Shown here one piece after another: positions 1-8,703 of a DNA stretch of 64,000 bases. Within the stretch, counting starts at the first letter, position 1; every line of letters begins with the position of its first letter. The stretch comes from Sulfitobacter sp. (GTDB lineage: Bacteria > Pseudomonadota > Alphaproteobacteria > Rhodobacterales > Rhodobacteraceae), in contig JAFMGZ010000001.1 of assembly GCA_017854855.1 (NCBI GenBank), positions 98,385 to 162,384 of the forward strand, read 5' to 3'. The translations under genes were made by a program, and so were the position numbers. Under the pieces are notes generated by a model. It saw only the letters and a list, made by a program, of their open reading frames with translations, was not told the origin of the DNA and ran no database searches.

Positions 1-28
1 CGCCGTCGGTGATGTAGGTATGGGGCAT
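1..28 (-). CDS. cobH: Precorrin-8X methylmutase, N-terminal 9 codons only (partial)
   Basis: The ATG lies directly after the TGA stop of cobG. The nine visible codons read MPHTYITDG and then run off the window edge. Aerobic cobalamin operons commonly place cobH (precorrin-8X to hydrogenobyrinate isomerase) after cobG, and CobH proteins often begin in this way. The call rests on that order and on a very short N-terminus, so it is tentative. Abutting stop and start suggest translational coupling. Confidence 0.5.
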
Positions 29-1156
29 TCAAAGCGCCTTGATGATGTCGTCAGGGGAAAGGGCGGATCGGGCGGGGGCATCGCTGGCGCGGCCATTGTG
101 AATGAGGTCGAACCCCTGTGCCGTCGCGGTGACCGTGAGGGCGGCAGGTTTTGGATGGGCACAGCCCTTGGCACAGCCCGAGACATGCAGGATTTGTTCC
201 GGTCCCAGATGCCGGGCAAGGCGGCGGGCGATGGGACGTGTCTGCGCGAGGGCCTGTGCGCAGGCCGGTGCCCCAGTGCAGGCCACCACCCGCAAGAGCG
301 GATCGGCAGGGTCGGTGATCACACCCGCCACATCAGGCAGGTCACGCGCCCCTTCGACCAGCACCATGCGCCAGGGGGTCATGCGCAGACTGCCTTGCTT
401 GGCCAGGCTTGCCAGCGTTTCGACCGGAAGTTGCCCAAAGGCAAGCCCGACCATCGCGCCCAAGGGCGTATAGCCGGGGGCGGGCAGATAGGTCTGGGTC
501 TGGCGGGGTATGATGAACCCCTCGGGCAGGGCTGTACCCTGTCCCAGCAGCGCGGCCATGCGGGTCTGGTTGTCGCGCGTTCGAACAAACCAGCGGGCCA
601 GGTCAAGCGCCTCTTGGATGACCGTCAGTGAGGTCACGGGCTTGGCCAGGGCGGCACCGGTTGCGGCAAGGATCAGGCCGCCGCCTGCATCGCGCTCAAG
701 GCGGATATCGGCAGAGGCGCGTTGCAGCACCGGTGCCGCCCCCGTATCGACGGCAAAGCCAAATTTGCCCGGGATCGCGGGCGCGTCTGCCGCACCCAGC
801 GCCTGTGTCAGGGCTGTCGCCAGCGCGGGGGTTTCATCGCCGGTTTGCCAAAACGGGGTCACGAGGATGTTGCGCCTGCTTTCGGCGGCCTCATTTTCAT
901 CAAGCAGCCCCAGATGGCCCAAACCTTCCATGAGGGGGGCATAGCTGTCTTGGGTGACGCCGCGCAGCTGGATATTGGCACGGCTGGACAGGTCCAGCAT
1001 GCCGTTGCCATGGACCGAGGCAAGCGTCGCAATGCCGTCCGCATGGGCGCGGCGCAACCGGCCGTTGAAGGGGCGGATGCGCACAACCATGCCATCGCCC
1101 GATTGCATGGGGCGCAGGGCACCCGGGCAGTAGCCTTTGATCAGCGGGGCGGTCAT
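29..1156 (-). CDS. cobG: Precorrin-3B synthase CobG
   Basis: CobG is a monooxygenase of the aerobic cobalamin pathway that converts precorrin-3A to precorrin-3B, using one 4Fe-4S cluster. The 375-residue protein has the duplicated ferredoxin-like fold of the nitrite/sulfite reductase family. An N-terminal half-domain carries SSRANIQLRG near residues 57-66. The C-terminal cluster-binding set is Cys293, Cys299, Cys328 and Cys332, within ACTGAPAC and HVSGCAKGCAHP. The length is normal for the family. Its ATG overlaps the cobN stop by 4 bp and its stop touches the next start (cobH), so it sits inside a tightly coupled operon. An oxygen-dependent CobG implies the aerobic route. Confidence 0.95.
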   Translation of the reverse strand: MTAPLIKGYCPGALRPMQSGDGMVVRIRPFNGRLRRAHADGIATLASVHGNGMLDLSSRANIQLRGVTQDSYAPLMEGLGHLGLLDENEAAESRRNILVTPFWQTGDETPALATALTQALGAADAPAIPGKFGFAVDTGAAPVLQRASADIRLERDAGGGLILAATGAALAKPVTSLTVIQEALDLARWFVRTRDNQTRMAALLGQGTALPEGFIIPRQTQTYLPAPGYTPLGAMVGLAFGQLPVETLASLAKQGSLRMTPWRMVLVEGARDLPDVAGVITDPADPLLRVVACTGAPACAQALAQTRPIARRLARHLGPEQILHVSGCAKGCAHPKPAALTVTATAQGFDLIHNGRASDAPARSALSPDDIIKAL

Positions 1157-4100
1157 TCGGCGGCATCCATCTGGGCGCTGATGGAATTGCGCCGGGTGAT
1201 CCAGAGACCCGCATCGCGCAAGGCGGCGAAACGGTCACGCATGGCTTGCAAGGCCTGTGGGTTTTCGGTCTCCATGAAGGCGACCAGATCGTCGCGGCCC
1301 AGGGTCGCGTCATAATAAAGATCAAACAAATGCGCTGGCACCTCGCGGGTCAGATGCGCAAAGGCGGCAAGGTTGTCCAGCGTGGCGGCAATTTCGGCAG
1401 CACCGCGAAAGGCGTGGCGCATCATGCCGCTGGCCCAATCGGGGTTGGCGGCACGGGCGCGCACCACACGGGCGATTTCTTCGGCCATGGTGCGGGCCTT
1501 TGGGCTGCCGATCCGGGTGCTGTCGACGTGATACATCGCCGGTTTCGCCGCACCCAGATGCGCCATGGCAGCCGCAAACCCGCCTTCGTGGCTGGCATAG
1601 TCGGAGGCCAGCAGCACGTCGGATTCGGTCAGGTCCTGAATATGGGCAAAGGTATCGGCCCCCTGCAGGCGTTGTTCCAGCGCGTGGCGATTTTGCTGCG
1701 CCTGGCCTTTGGCGTCGATGGACCATTCAGACGCTTTGAGCCATGCCTCGCCCGCAGCGGCGCGCCCTTCGTCTGAGTAATCCAGCATCGCGGCTTCCAT
1801 ATTCATGCCGTAAAGCCCCGGTTTAGGGCCGAAAACACGGGGGGTTTTCGTCAGATACGGGTTCATGTCTGCGGCTTCTTCACGCTCTGCCAGGGCCAGT
1901 GCGCCCGCCTCGAACAGCTGGCTGAGACCGGGGAATACATCGCGAAACAGCCCCGAGATGCGCAGGGTCACGTCAATGCGCGGCCGGTTGATCAGCGCGA
2001 GGGGAAGCACCTCAAAGCCGCTGACGCGCTCGCTTCCCTCGTCCCATTTTGGGGCCAGACCCGCGAGGTGCAGCGCCATTGCGACTTCTTCGCCGGCAGT
2101 GCGCATGGTGGCGGAGCCCCACAGGTCAACGACAAGGCCCTTGGGATAATCGCCTTCGTCCTGCAGGTGGCGGCGGATGAGTTCCTCTGCCAGTTTGACG
2201 CCCTGGGCATGGGCCGCACGGGTCGGCACGCTACGCGGATCAACGGCATAAAGGTTGCGCCCCGTGGGCAAGACGTCAGACCGTCCGCGATAGGGAGAGC
2301 CGGAGGGCCCGGATGTGACGCGCTGGCCGTTGAGGGCGCGCAGGAGGCCGTCTGTTTCGCCATCACCCAGGCCATAGGTGTGCAGCCCGTCGCCATATTG
2401 GCTTTCCTTGATATCACAGACAAAGCGGTCGATGCGGGTGATCGCTTCGGCCATGCAGGTGTCATCGGTGATGCCAAGGTCATCCTCCACGCCTGCGGCG
2501 CGGGCCTCTGAGCGGATCGTGTCAATCAGGCGGTCGCGGCGGGCAGGGTCGAGCCCGTCGGCGGTGGAATATTCATCCAGCAGGCGTTCTAGCTGCTGCA
2601 GGCCATCCGGTGTGGCGCTGTCTTTCATCGGGGGGGGCAGGTGGCCCAGCGTCACGGCACCGATGCGGCGTTTGGCCTGGGCGGCCTCACCGGGATCATT
2701 GACGATGAACGGGTAGATGACCGGCAGATCGGCTGTCAGCGCCTCGGGCCAGCATGTGTCAGACAGGGCCACTGCCTTGCCCGGCAGCCATTCCAGTGTG
2801 CCATGGGCACCGATGTGGACCAGCGCGTGCATGCCCATGGCACGCAGCCACAGATAGAAGGCGACATAGGAATGGCGCGGCACGCGGGCTAGGTCGTGGT
2901 AGTCCGTGTCGCGCGCGGCGATTGCACCGCGTTCGGGTTGTAGCGCCACCAGCGCATTGCCGCAGGACTGGGCGGGGAAATGGAACGCACCATCTGAACA
3001 AAGCGGGTCTTTGGTGGCGTCGCCCCATGCGGTTTTGAGGTCTGCCTGCAGTGCCTCTGGCAGGGTTTGAAGCGCCTCGTGGTAGGCGCTGACCGGCCAG
3101 TCTATGGTGGTGCGCGGCAGGGTTTTACCAAAACCGATGGTGGGCGTAACACCGTAGCCCGCAGCGGCCAGCGTCAGCAGCATGTCCTCGGTTGAGGCCA
3201 GCGCATCGAGGCCCACGGCATGGGCAATCTGGTCTTCGCGGCCCGGATAGGTGGACAGGACAAGCGCCAGTTTACGCTGTTCGGGCGCGGTTGTCGCCAG
3301 ACGGTGCCAGCCCACGATACGGTCCACCACAGATTTGATCCGCGCGGCATTGGCACGGTGGGAAAAGCGGGAAAACTGCAGATGCGGGTCTTTTTTCTCG
3401 GGCGCTTTAAAGCTGACCACACCGGAAAAGATACGCCCGTCCACTTCGGGCAGAACCACATGCATGGCAAGGTCGGCAGGCGAGAGGCCGCGTTCGCTTT
3501 CGGCCCATTCTTTCTGGCGGGCCGTGGAAAGCGCGACCTGAAACACAGGACATCCCGGCGCATCAAGCGGCGATGTGCCATCGCTGCCCCGGCCAGAGAA
3601 CGCGGTGGCGTTGATGATTGCCGCAGGGGCATGGGCCGCAAGCGCTGTGTCAAGGAAGGCACGTCCGGCTTCGGCCTTGAGCGACGGGACAAACAGGCCC
3701 ATTGCCGCAAAGCCGCGCGCGCGCAAGGCGCGGATCAATGCGTCAATCGGGGCCGTGTCCGCCGCCGTCAGATAGCTGCGGTAGAAGGTGACGGCAATCA
3801 TCGGCGGGCCATCGGTTGGCGCGTCGCTGCCACGGGGGCATTTGGTGACGATGCCGTGGTCGGGATCGTAAAAGCCGCAGGTGGGAACCGTCTTGGTGCC
3901 GGTCACGGGGCCTGCGTAGAAACCAGCCGCAAGGGCGAGTTGCGCAAGGGCCGCCTGGGCCGCGACCGCACCGCCTGCGTCACACAGATGCGACAGGCGG
4001 CGCAGGGTTGAAACCGGCAGTGTGGAATGCGCATCAAGTGCGGGGTCCTCGCGGCCATCCGCAGGCAGGATCGCCAGTGCGATGTTGTTGCGGCGGGCGA

Positions 4101-4416
4101 AATCCTGCACCTGCATGATGCCGTAGGGCCAGTAATTCTCGCCGCCGATCAGGCGGATCAGGATGCCTTTGGCCCCTGTTAGGGTCTGTTCGACATAGTT
4201 GTCGACCGACGCAGGGTGGCGCAGGGCCACCAGGTTGCACAGGCGCAGGGTGGGCAGTTTGCCATCCGGTCCGCCGCCCCGATGCCAGCCTGCCGCGAAA
4301 GCGCCAAGGTCGCTGTCAGAGAACGAAAGCACCACCAGATCAGCGGGCGTCTGGCCCGGATCAAAGGGTGTTTCGCTATCTTCTAGCCCATGGCTTTCGC
4401 GGAAGACGACATGCAT
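1153..4416 (-). CDS. cobN: Cobaltochelatase large subunit CobN
   Basis: CobN is the large subunit of the CobNST cobaltochelatase, which inserts Co(II) into hydrogenobyrinate a,c-diamide with ATP hydrolysis by CobS/CobT (not in this window). The 1087-residue protein belongs to the CobN/magnesium chelatase BchH family, with family blocks such as HIGAHGTLEWLPGK and GLYGMNMEAA. It is shorter than the Pseudomonas denitrificans enzyme of about 1,275 residues, yet it reads through from start to stop without a frameshift. It starts 6 bp after cobW and overlaps cobG by 4 bp. BchH is the main alternative, but the cob context and the neighbouring cobW favour CobN. Confidence 0.95.
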   Translation of the reverse strand: MHVVFRESHGLEDSETPFDPGQTPADLVVLSFSDSDLGAFAAGWHRGGGPDGKLPTLRLCNLVALRHPASVDNYVEQTLTGAKGILIRLIGGENYWPYGIMQVQDFARRNNIALAILPADGREDPALDAHSTLPVSTLRRLSHLCDAGGAVAAQAALAQLALAAGFYAGPVTGTKTVPTCGFYDPDHGIVTKCPRGSDAPTDGPPMIAVTFYRSYLTAADTAPIDALIRALRARGFAAMGLFVPSLKAEAGRAFLDTALAAHAPAAIINATAFSGRGSDGTSPLDAPGCPVFQVALSTARQKEWAESERGLSPADLAMHVVLPEVDGRIFSGVVSFKAPEKKDPHLQFSRFSHRANAARIKSVVDRIVGWHRLATTAPEQRKLALVLSTYPGREDQIAHAVGLDALASTEDMLLTLAAAGYGVTPTIGFGKTLPRTTIDWPVSAYHEALQTLPEALQADLKTAWGDATKDPLCSDGAFHFPAQSCGNALVALQPERGAIAARDTDYHDLARVPRHSYVAFYLWLRAMGMHALVHIGAHGTLEWLPGKAVALSDTCWPEALTADLPVIYPFIVNDPGEAAQAKRRIGAVTLGHLPPPMKDSATPDGLQQLERLLDEYSTADGLDPARRDRLIDTIRSEARAAGVEDDLGITDDTCMAEAITRIDRFVCDIKESQYGDGLHTYGLGDGETDGLLRALNGQRVTSGPSGSPYRGRSDVLPTGRNLYAVDPRSVPTRAAHAQGVKLAEELIRRHLQDEGDYPKGLVVDLWGSATMRTAGEEVAMALHLAGLAPKWDEGSERVSGFEVLPLALINRPRIDVTLRISGLFRDVFPGLSQLFEAGALALAEREEAADMNPYLTKTPRVFGPKPGLYGMNMEAAMLDYSDEGRAAAGEAWLKASEWSIDAKGQAQQNRHALEQRLQGADTFAHIQDLTESDVLLASDYASHEGGFAAAMAHLGAAKPAMYHVDSTRIGSPKARTMAEEIARVVRARAANPDWASGMMRHAFRGAAEIAATLDNLAAFAHLTREVPAHLFDLYYDATLGRDDLVAFMETENPQALQAMRDRFAALRDAGLWITRRNSISAQMDAAE

Positions 4417-4422
4417 GTCAGG

Positions 4423-5457
4423 TCACGCACCCAGAACGGCGCGGATCGCGGCGGTGTTGATGTGGTCATGTTCGGCGATCACGACCAGATGCCCCTGACG
4501 GGCATCGGCACCCCACGGGCGGTCGAATTGCTGACGCACGCGCGCGCCCACGGCCTGAACCAGCAGGCGCATGGGTTTTCCGGTCACGGCAACATAGCCT
4601 TTGACGCGCAGGATGTGCTGTTCATTGGCCAGCCTTTCGATGGCCGCGACCAAGGCCCCTACGTCGTCGACTTCGGGCATGGGGACGACGATGGTTTCGA
4701 AATCATCGTGTTCGTGATCGTCGTGACCATCATGATGCGAGGGGCGCGCGGCGATGTCGTCTTCGGCCTTGGCATTCAGGCCGAGGATCACGGAAGGGTC
4801 AATCACGCCTTCGCTCATCGACAGGATCGGGATAGCGCGGGGGGATTCAGCCTCAATGATCTTGCGCGCGGCGGCAAGGCCGGTTTCACCGGCAAGGTCG
4901 GCCTTGGACATCAGAATAATGTCGGCGCAAGCGATCTGATCCTCAAACACCTCGGACAGGGGTGTTTCATGGTCGATGCTGTCATCGGCTTTGCGCTGTT
5001 CATCAACAGCATGTTCGTCGGCCGCGAAACGCCCTGCGGCGACGGCTTCGGCGTCGGCCAGCGCGATGACGCCGTCCACGGTGATCTTGGAGCGGATCGC
5101 AGGCCAGTCGAATGCCTTGAGCAGGGGTTTGGGCAGGGCAAGGCCGGAGGTTTCGATCAGGATGTGATCTGGCCGGGTCGGCAGGGCCATCAGCGCCTCT
5201 ATCGTCGGGATGAAATCATCGGCAACGGTGCAGCAGATGCAGCCATTGGCGAGTTCGACGATGTTTTCGACGGGGCAATCTGGGATGGCGCAGCTTTTGA
5301 GGATATCGCCGTCAACGCCGACGGTGCCGAATTCATTGACCAGCACCGCAAGGCGGCGGCCGCCTGCGTTCTGCATCAGGTGGCGGATCAGCGTGGTCTT
5401 GCCAGAGCCAAGGAAGCCGGTGATCACGGTTACCGGAATTTTGGACAGGTCGTTCAT
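4423..5457 (-). CDS. cobW: CobW-family P-loop GTPase, metal chaperone for cobalt
   Basis: CobW is a G3E-family GTPase, thought to load cobalt for the cobaltochelatase step. The 344-residue protein starts MNDLSKIPV and has Walker A GFLGSGKT at residues 14-21 and the metal-binding GCICC motif at 72-76. A His/Asp-rich segment (HHDGHDDHEHDD) lies at about 241-252, between the GTPase and C-terminal CobW_C domains. An upstream in-frame ATG 59 codons earlier would overlap the preceding gene and adds no family sequence, so it was rejected. The chosen ATG overlaps the upstream TGA in an ATGA junction. Position directly before cobN supports cobalt rather than zinc specificity. Confidence 0.93.
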   Translation of the reverse strand: MNDLSKIPVTVITGFLGSGKTTLIRHLMQNAGGRRLAVLVNEFGTVGVDGDILKSCAIPDCPVENIVELANGCICCTVADDFIPTIEALMALPTRPDHILIETSGLALPKPLLKAFDWPAIRSKITVDGVIALADAEAVAAGRFAADEHAVDEQRKADDSIDHETPLSEVFEDQIACADIILMSKADLAGETGLAAARKIIEAESPRAIPILSMSEGVIDPSVILGLNAKAEDDIAARPSHHDGHDDHEHDDFETIVVPMPEVDDVGALVAAIERLANEQHILRVKGYVAVTGKPMRLLVQAVGARVRQQFDRPWGADARQGHLVVIAEHDHINTAAIRAVLGA

Positions 5458-5828
5458 GATGTGGTCTCCACGGGCATGTTGAAGGGGGGGACGCGGGCAA
5501 GGCTTTGCTTGCGGAAAATGGTGGGACGGTCGCGCCATGGCACCAGGCCGTCCGGGGTGGCGGCATAGGCTGCGGCACCGGCAAGGATATCGGGCGCATC
5601 GGCAAGGGTCATGCGGCCATAAACGTAGGTCCATTTGCCCGGCTCTGACAAGGCAACAGCGGCCCCTTGCGAACAGGCCGACAGGCAGGACACGCCGATG
5701 ATCTGCACGCCGTCGGGCGCGCCCGCGCTGTTTAGCGCATCATGCAGCAGCGCACCGGGGCGCGGCGCGTCTTCTTCCAGCACTTCGCCGGCGCGGCAGG
5801 TGGTGCAAACGTAAAGGGTTGCGGTCAT
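5454..5828 (-). CDS. DUF1636 small metal-binding protein in cob operon
   Basis: This 124-residue protein matches the DUF1636 pattern: a thioredoxin-like ferredoxin fold with an N-terminal CTTCR motif at residues 8-12 and a second pair of cysteines in SCLSACSQG near residues 47-55. The spacing suits a 2Fe-2S cluster or another thiol-bound metal. DUF1636 proteins are recurrent neighbours of cobW, and here the stop overlaps the cobW ATG by 4 bp. A role in cobalt or Fe-S handling during corrin synthesis is inferred from context only; no biochemical function is known to me. Confidence 0.75.
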   Translation of the reverse strand: MTATLYVCTTCRAGEVLEEDAPRPGALLHDALNSAGAPDGVQIIGVSCLSACSQGAAVALSEPGKWTYVYGRMTLADAPDILAGAAAYAATPDGLVPWRDRPTIFRKQSLARVPPFNMPVETTS

Positions 5829-5838
5829 TGGCCGTGCC

Positions 5839-6324
5839 TCATTCTACGGTGATCATTTGAGCGGCGAAAACGGGGGTGCCGTTCACAGCCAGCGGGCGGT
5901 GGTCATTGGTGCTGAGCGTGACTTTGACCTCAACCTCGCCCTTGGGCAGGTCGTCAAGGTGCATCCATGGGCCATAGAGACGGCCCTGTTTCTCGCCGTT
6001 GATATAGACATGGGCGTGCCCTTCGCCTGTGACATTGGCAAGGCTGGCGCGTTCGGGAGAAAAGGTGAAATTACCTGTCATCACATGCAGGTTATGGCCC
6101 GCCACCGGATCGGGCGTGACCATGATCGACAACTGCGGTGCATCCGCAGCGGGGACATCGAGGGGCGTGTCATGCATCATGGCGTGATCCGCATCTGCAC
6201 CGTGATGGGCCGGATCGCCGTGATCGTGACCATCAAAGGTCACGCCATTGCCTGCGGCAATGACAAAGCCGATGCCACCACCAAAGACCAGACCGATTGC
6301 AAAGAGGGAGAGGCTGCGGCTCAT
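5839..6324 (-). CDS. His-rich, membrane-anchored protein of the B12/cobalt operon (unknown)
   Basis: The protein has 161 residues. One hydrophobic segment lies at residues 4-24. It is followed by a His/Asp-rich stretch at about 32-51 that contains HDHGDPAHHG and HAMMHD, then a predicted beta-rich domain (about 65-161) with conserved-looking GEGHAHVYING and YGPWMHLDDLP. The start MSRS is preferred over an in-frame ATG 80 codons upstream that lies wholly inside cbtA. The cbtA TGA ends 1 bp before this ATG. The layout suggests a periplasmic domain binding metal, probably cobalt given the operon. I do not recognise a named family; a copper-type periplasmic chaperone is an alternative. Confidence 0.6.
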   Translation of the reverse strand: MSRSLSLFAIGLVFGGGIGFVIAAGNGVTFDGHDHGDPAHHGADADHAMMHDTPLDVPAADAPQLSIMVTPDPVAGHNLHVMTGNFTFSPERASLANVTGEGHAHVYINGEKQGRLYGPWMHLDDLPKGEVEVKVTLSTNDHRPLAVNGTPVFAAQMITVE

Positions 6325-6325
6325 T

Positions 6326-7024
6326 TCATGACCTCGCCGGGCCGTCGGCATGGGCACCTTCGCGCTGCCAGAAATATCCCGCGAAAGACCCCAGCAGCAC
6401 CCAGGCGGCAAGACCGACGCCAAGGGCGCGCGCGGCAAAAAGAGCGCCGATTTCGGTGGGCACAGGGCCGGTGAACACATCGGGCTCTGGCGCGCCAAAG
6501 ATATGGGGGGCCAGCAGCAGTATCGCCGCCCCGCCCCACGCCATCCAGTTGTCACCAAAGGCAATGAGCCAGAGTGCGGCAGCGGCCGTGGCGGCCGTGG
6601 CGAACCACCAGATCTGGCGCGCCGTTACATCAGCGGCGGCGACACCGGGCACTTCGGGTGCCAGGCCAAAGCCCGGTGCCAGGTGGAAGGCGACAAACCC
6701 CGCAATGCCCCACAAGATGCCTGTGCGCCCATCAATCCGCGCGCCGCGATCTTCGGCGATGCCCATGGCGGCCAGCAGGATCAGCGCATAGCCGGTATAG
6801 GTCAGCATGGTGAAAATCACGCTTAGCAGATCGCGCATGGCGTCAAAGCCGGGCAATTCTGGATGGGCCGAAACGGCTGTGGCCCCGAAATGGACCAAAG
6901 TACCGCTTTCATAAAGTTCGGCGTGCAACAGCACAGGCTGCACAAACAGCAGCTGCAAGATCCCGGCGATCAGTCCGGTGGAAGCCCCCGCAAAAAGGGC
7001 CGCGATGAGGTAACGCGCATACAT
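6326..7024 (-). CDS. cbtA: Predicted cobalt transporter subunit CbtA
   Basis: CbtA is a predicted cobalt importer component, first proposed from genes regulated by B12 riboswitches and encoded with CbtB. The 232-residue protein has about six hydrophobic segments, typical of CbtA, and the N-terminal MYARYLIAALFAGASTGLIAG that opens with the first helix. Loop sequences include FHLAPGFGLAPEVPG near the middle. A GGAG lies upstream of the ATG. It is separated from cbtB by 207 bp, which is unusually wide, and it directly precedes the His-rich protein. Transport of cobalt is known only by genomic inference for this family. Confidence 0.88.
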   Translation of the reverse strand: MYARYLIAALFAGASTGLIAGILQLLFVQPVLLHAELYESGTLVHFGATAVSAHPELPGFDAMRDLLSVIFTMLTYTGYALILLAAMGIAEDRGARIDGRTGILWGIAGFVAFHLAPGFGLAPEVPGVAAADVTARQIWWFATAATAAAALWLIAFGDNWMAWGGAAILLLAPHIFGAPEPDVFTGPVPTEIGALFAARALGVGLAAWVLLGSFAGYFWQREGAHADGPARS

Positions 7025-7231
7025 GGCAAAAGCTCCGGTATCGGATCGGCCTGGCCTGACTGCAAGTTGACTATTACGCCAAAGGGCGCGCTTCTGCCAA
7101 GCAGGAGCACGACCACATCAATCAGGAAAAACAAAACCGCTTTCAAACGGGCCGCTGCTTAAATGAAAATTGGGCGAGCCGCCGCGCGACACACCCAAGA
7201 TCATGCTACCGGCCCGATAAAGGCGGTCTGC
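7025..7231. other. Wide cbtB-cbtA spacer
   Basis: This is a 207-bp gap inside an otherwise compact operon. I see no convincing open reading frame, no clean terminator hairpin with a T-run and no second riboswitch in it. It may hold an internal promoter for cbtA and the downstream cob genes. Confidence 0.4.
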
Positions 7232-7396
7232 TTAGTGGCAGGGGAACCCGGTGGCGTGACGCACATCATGGGCTGCGTCGTGCAAGGCTGCTGCCTGAAC
7301 GTGGCCGGTCAGTGAAATCACCGCAATGCCCAGTGCCAACGCGAAAAACGCAGGAACGATGCGCAGGCCGCTGCGTGTTTTTGTGATTGTCGTCAT
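7232..7396 (-). CDS. cbtB: Predicted cobalt transporter subunit CbtB
   Basis: CbtB is a very small membrane protein with a C-terminal histidine-containing tail, always paired with CbtA. The 54-residue product has one membrane helix at about residues 12-33 and a tail with five histidines (LHDAAHDVRH...PCH), a likely metal-entry site. The ATG is preceded by AAGGAGAG. A longer reading frame starting 44 codons upstream runs through the riboswitch and was rejected. It is the first gene after the cobalamin riboswitch, so its expression is expected to fall when cobalamin is plentiful. Confidence 0.88.
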   Translation of the reverse strand: MTTITKTRSGLRIVPAFFALALGIAVISLTGHVQAAALHDAAHDVRHATGFPCH

Positions 7397-7409
7397 GTTC
7401 TCTCTCCTT

Positions 7410-7427
7410 GCCGTCACACCCGACGGC
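7410..7427 (-). promoter_or_regulatory. Hairpin just before the cbtB Shine-Dalgarno
   Basis: On the minus strand a 6-bp stem (GCCGTC/GACGGC) with a 6-nt loop ends just before AAGGAGAG. It lies between the riboswitch 3' end and the cbtB start codon and has no T-run, so control of ribosome access is more likely than termination. This role is inferred. Confidence 0.45.
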
Positions 7428-7444
7428 TTAATATGTCTCTCTCG

Positions 7445-7628
7445 CCTGGCAGGTCTCCTGGCTCGCGGGTCGAGGCCTTTTCCCGCCTTCCCTGTCTTGC
7501 GACAAGTGGCATATCGGGTCGGGCTCACCGCTTACAGTCGCGGGGGCGGCTTCAGCTTGGGGCGCGGACGCCTTGACTGAATTCCCTATTAGGTCCCGCA
7601 TACGATGGGTATGCATCGGGACACCAAG
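7445..7628 (-). promoter_or_regulatory. Cobalamin (B12) riboswitch
   Basis: Read on the minus strand, the element has the hallmark blocks of the cobalamin riboswitch in order. First comes a P2-type hairpin, GTCCCGATGCATAC pairing with GTATGCGGGAC. Next are AGCCGCCCCCGCGACTGTAA, then the ATGCCACTTG junction, GGGAAGGCGG, and finally the B12 box GAGCCAGGAGACCTGCC. A short P1 (CTTGG with CCAGG) closes it. It is 48 nt upstream of cbtB. By established knowledge, adenosylcobalamin binding shuts off the downstream cobalt-uptake and corrin genes, probably through the cob genes to the left edge. Confidence 0.95.
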
Positions 7629-7791
7629 CTCTTTCAATCTCGCACTTCGACCCTGTCTGCGCAAGGTGGAATTGCGACCTATAATGGGCTGGAAACGGGC
7701 TTGGGCTGGTGTTGTGCGGGGCGGTTGGCCATAGATAGGCGGACCTTTCTGATACGCTGGCGCGAATCCCCCCCGACCAATTGGAACGCTT

Positions 7792-8703
7792 ATGCCCGTT
7801 AACCGAACCACGCTGGCGATTGTGTATTCGCTGATGGCCATCGTCTTGTTTGATGCGATGGGGCTGATCATCAAGCATCTTTCGGTGAACTATGGGGCGG
7901 CGGAACTGTCGGCCTATCGCAATCTGATCGGTTTGATCCCCGCAGGGCTGGTGCTGTGGAGCTCATCTGACTGGCATCGCAAGGGGCGAATCCTGCGGGT
8001 GCGCCAATGGCGGCTGGCGTTGATGCGCGGTGTGATCCTGACCTTTGCGCAGTTTTCGTTTTACCTGTCGCTGGGGTTGATGAGTTTTGCCACCGCGTCG
8101 ACCATCACCTATGCCAATGCGCTGTTTCTGGTCGCCCTGGCGGTGCCGCTTTTGGGTGAAAAGGTCGGGCTGGTCAGGTGGAGCGCGGTTTCAGTAGGCT
8201 TTGTCGGCGTAGTGCTGGTGGTCGGTCCGGGGCGTGATACGTTTTCCATGGCGGCCCTGCTGCCCTTGGCGGCGGCGTTTTGCTATGCGCTGGTGGGGGT
8301 CACCGCGCGGCTGATGGACGATGATGTGCCGACAGCGCTGATCAACCAGTATTCGTCGATTGTTGCCGCCGTGGGTGCCGTGATCTTGGTGCTGGCCACC
8401 GGCGGGTTCAGCCCGCTTGCCGCGCGCAGCGATCTGATCTGGATTGTCGCCATGGGGTGTTTTGGCGGCTGTGCCGTGCTGCTGATGATCACCGCCTACC
8501 GTATGGCAGACCAAAGCGATCTGGCCCCGTTCAGCTATTTCGGCATTCCCGTCGCATTCGTTCTGGGCTGGGTATTCTACGAAGAGGCCCCGTGGTCAGA
8601 GCTGTTTCCCGGTGCGCTGCTGATCATCGCGGGCGGCATGCTGATCATCTGGCGCGAGCGGCGCTTGCGGCAGGCTCAGACGACCACATCCTCGGCCACC
8701 TGA
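7792..8703 (+). CDS. EamA/DMT-family transporter
   Basis: The 303-residue integral membrane protein has two EamA repeats and about ten predicted helices. Repeat 1 covers roughly residues 8-145 and repeat 2 roughly 157-290. Members of the drug/metabolite transporter superfamily export or import small metabolites across the inner membrane; the substrate cannot be read from sequence. Family-typical features are AYRNLIGLIP near the end of helix 2, the LGEK motif near residue 122, and FSYFGIPVAFVLGWVFYEE near the C-terminus. It diverges from cbtB across the riboswitch region. Its 3' end overlaps the convergent pncB gene by 28 bp. Confidence 0.85.
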   Translation: MPVNRTTLAIVYSLMAIVLFDAMGLIIKHLSVNYGAAELSAYRNLIGLIPAGLVLWSSSDWHRKGRILRVRQWRLALMRGVILTFAQFSFYLSLGLMSFATASTITYANALFLVALAVPLLGEKVGLVRWSAVSVGFVGVVLVVGPGRDTFSMAALLPLAAAFCYALVGVTARLMDDDVPTALINQYSSIVAAVGAVILVLATGGFSPLAARSDLIWIVAMGCFGGCAVLLMITAYRMADQSDLAPFSYFGIPVAFVLGWVFYEEAPWSELFPGALLIIAGGMLIIWRERRLRQAQTTTSSAT

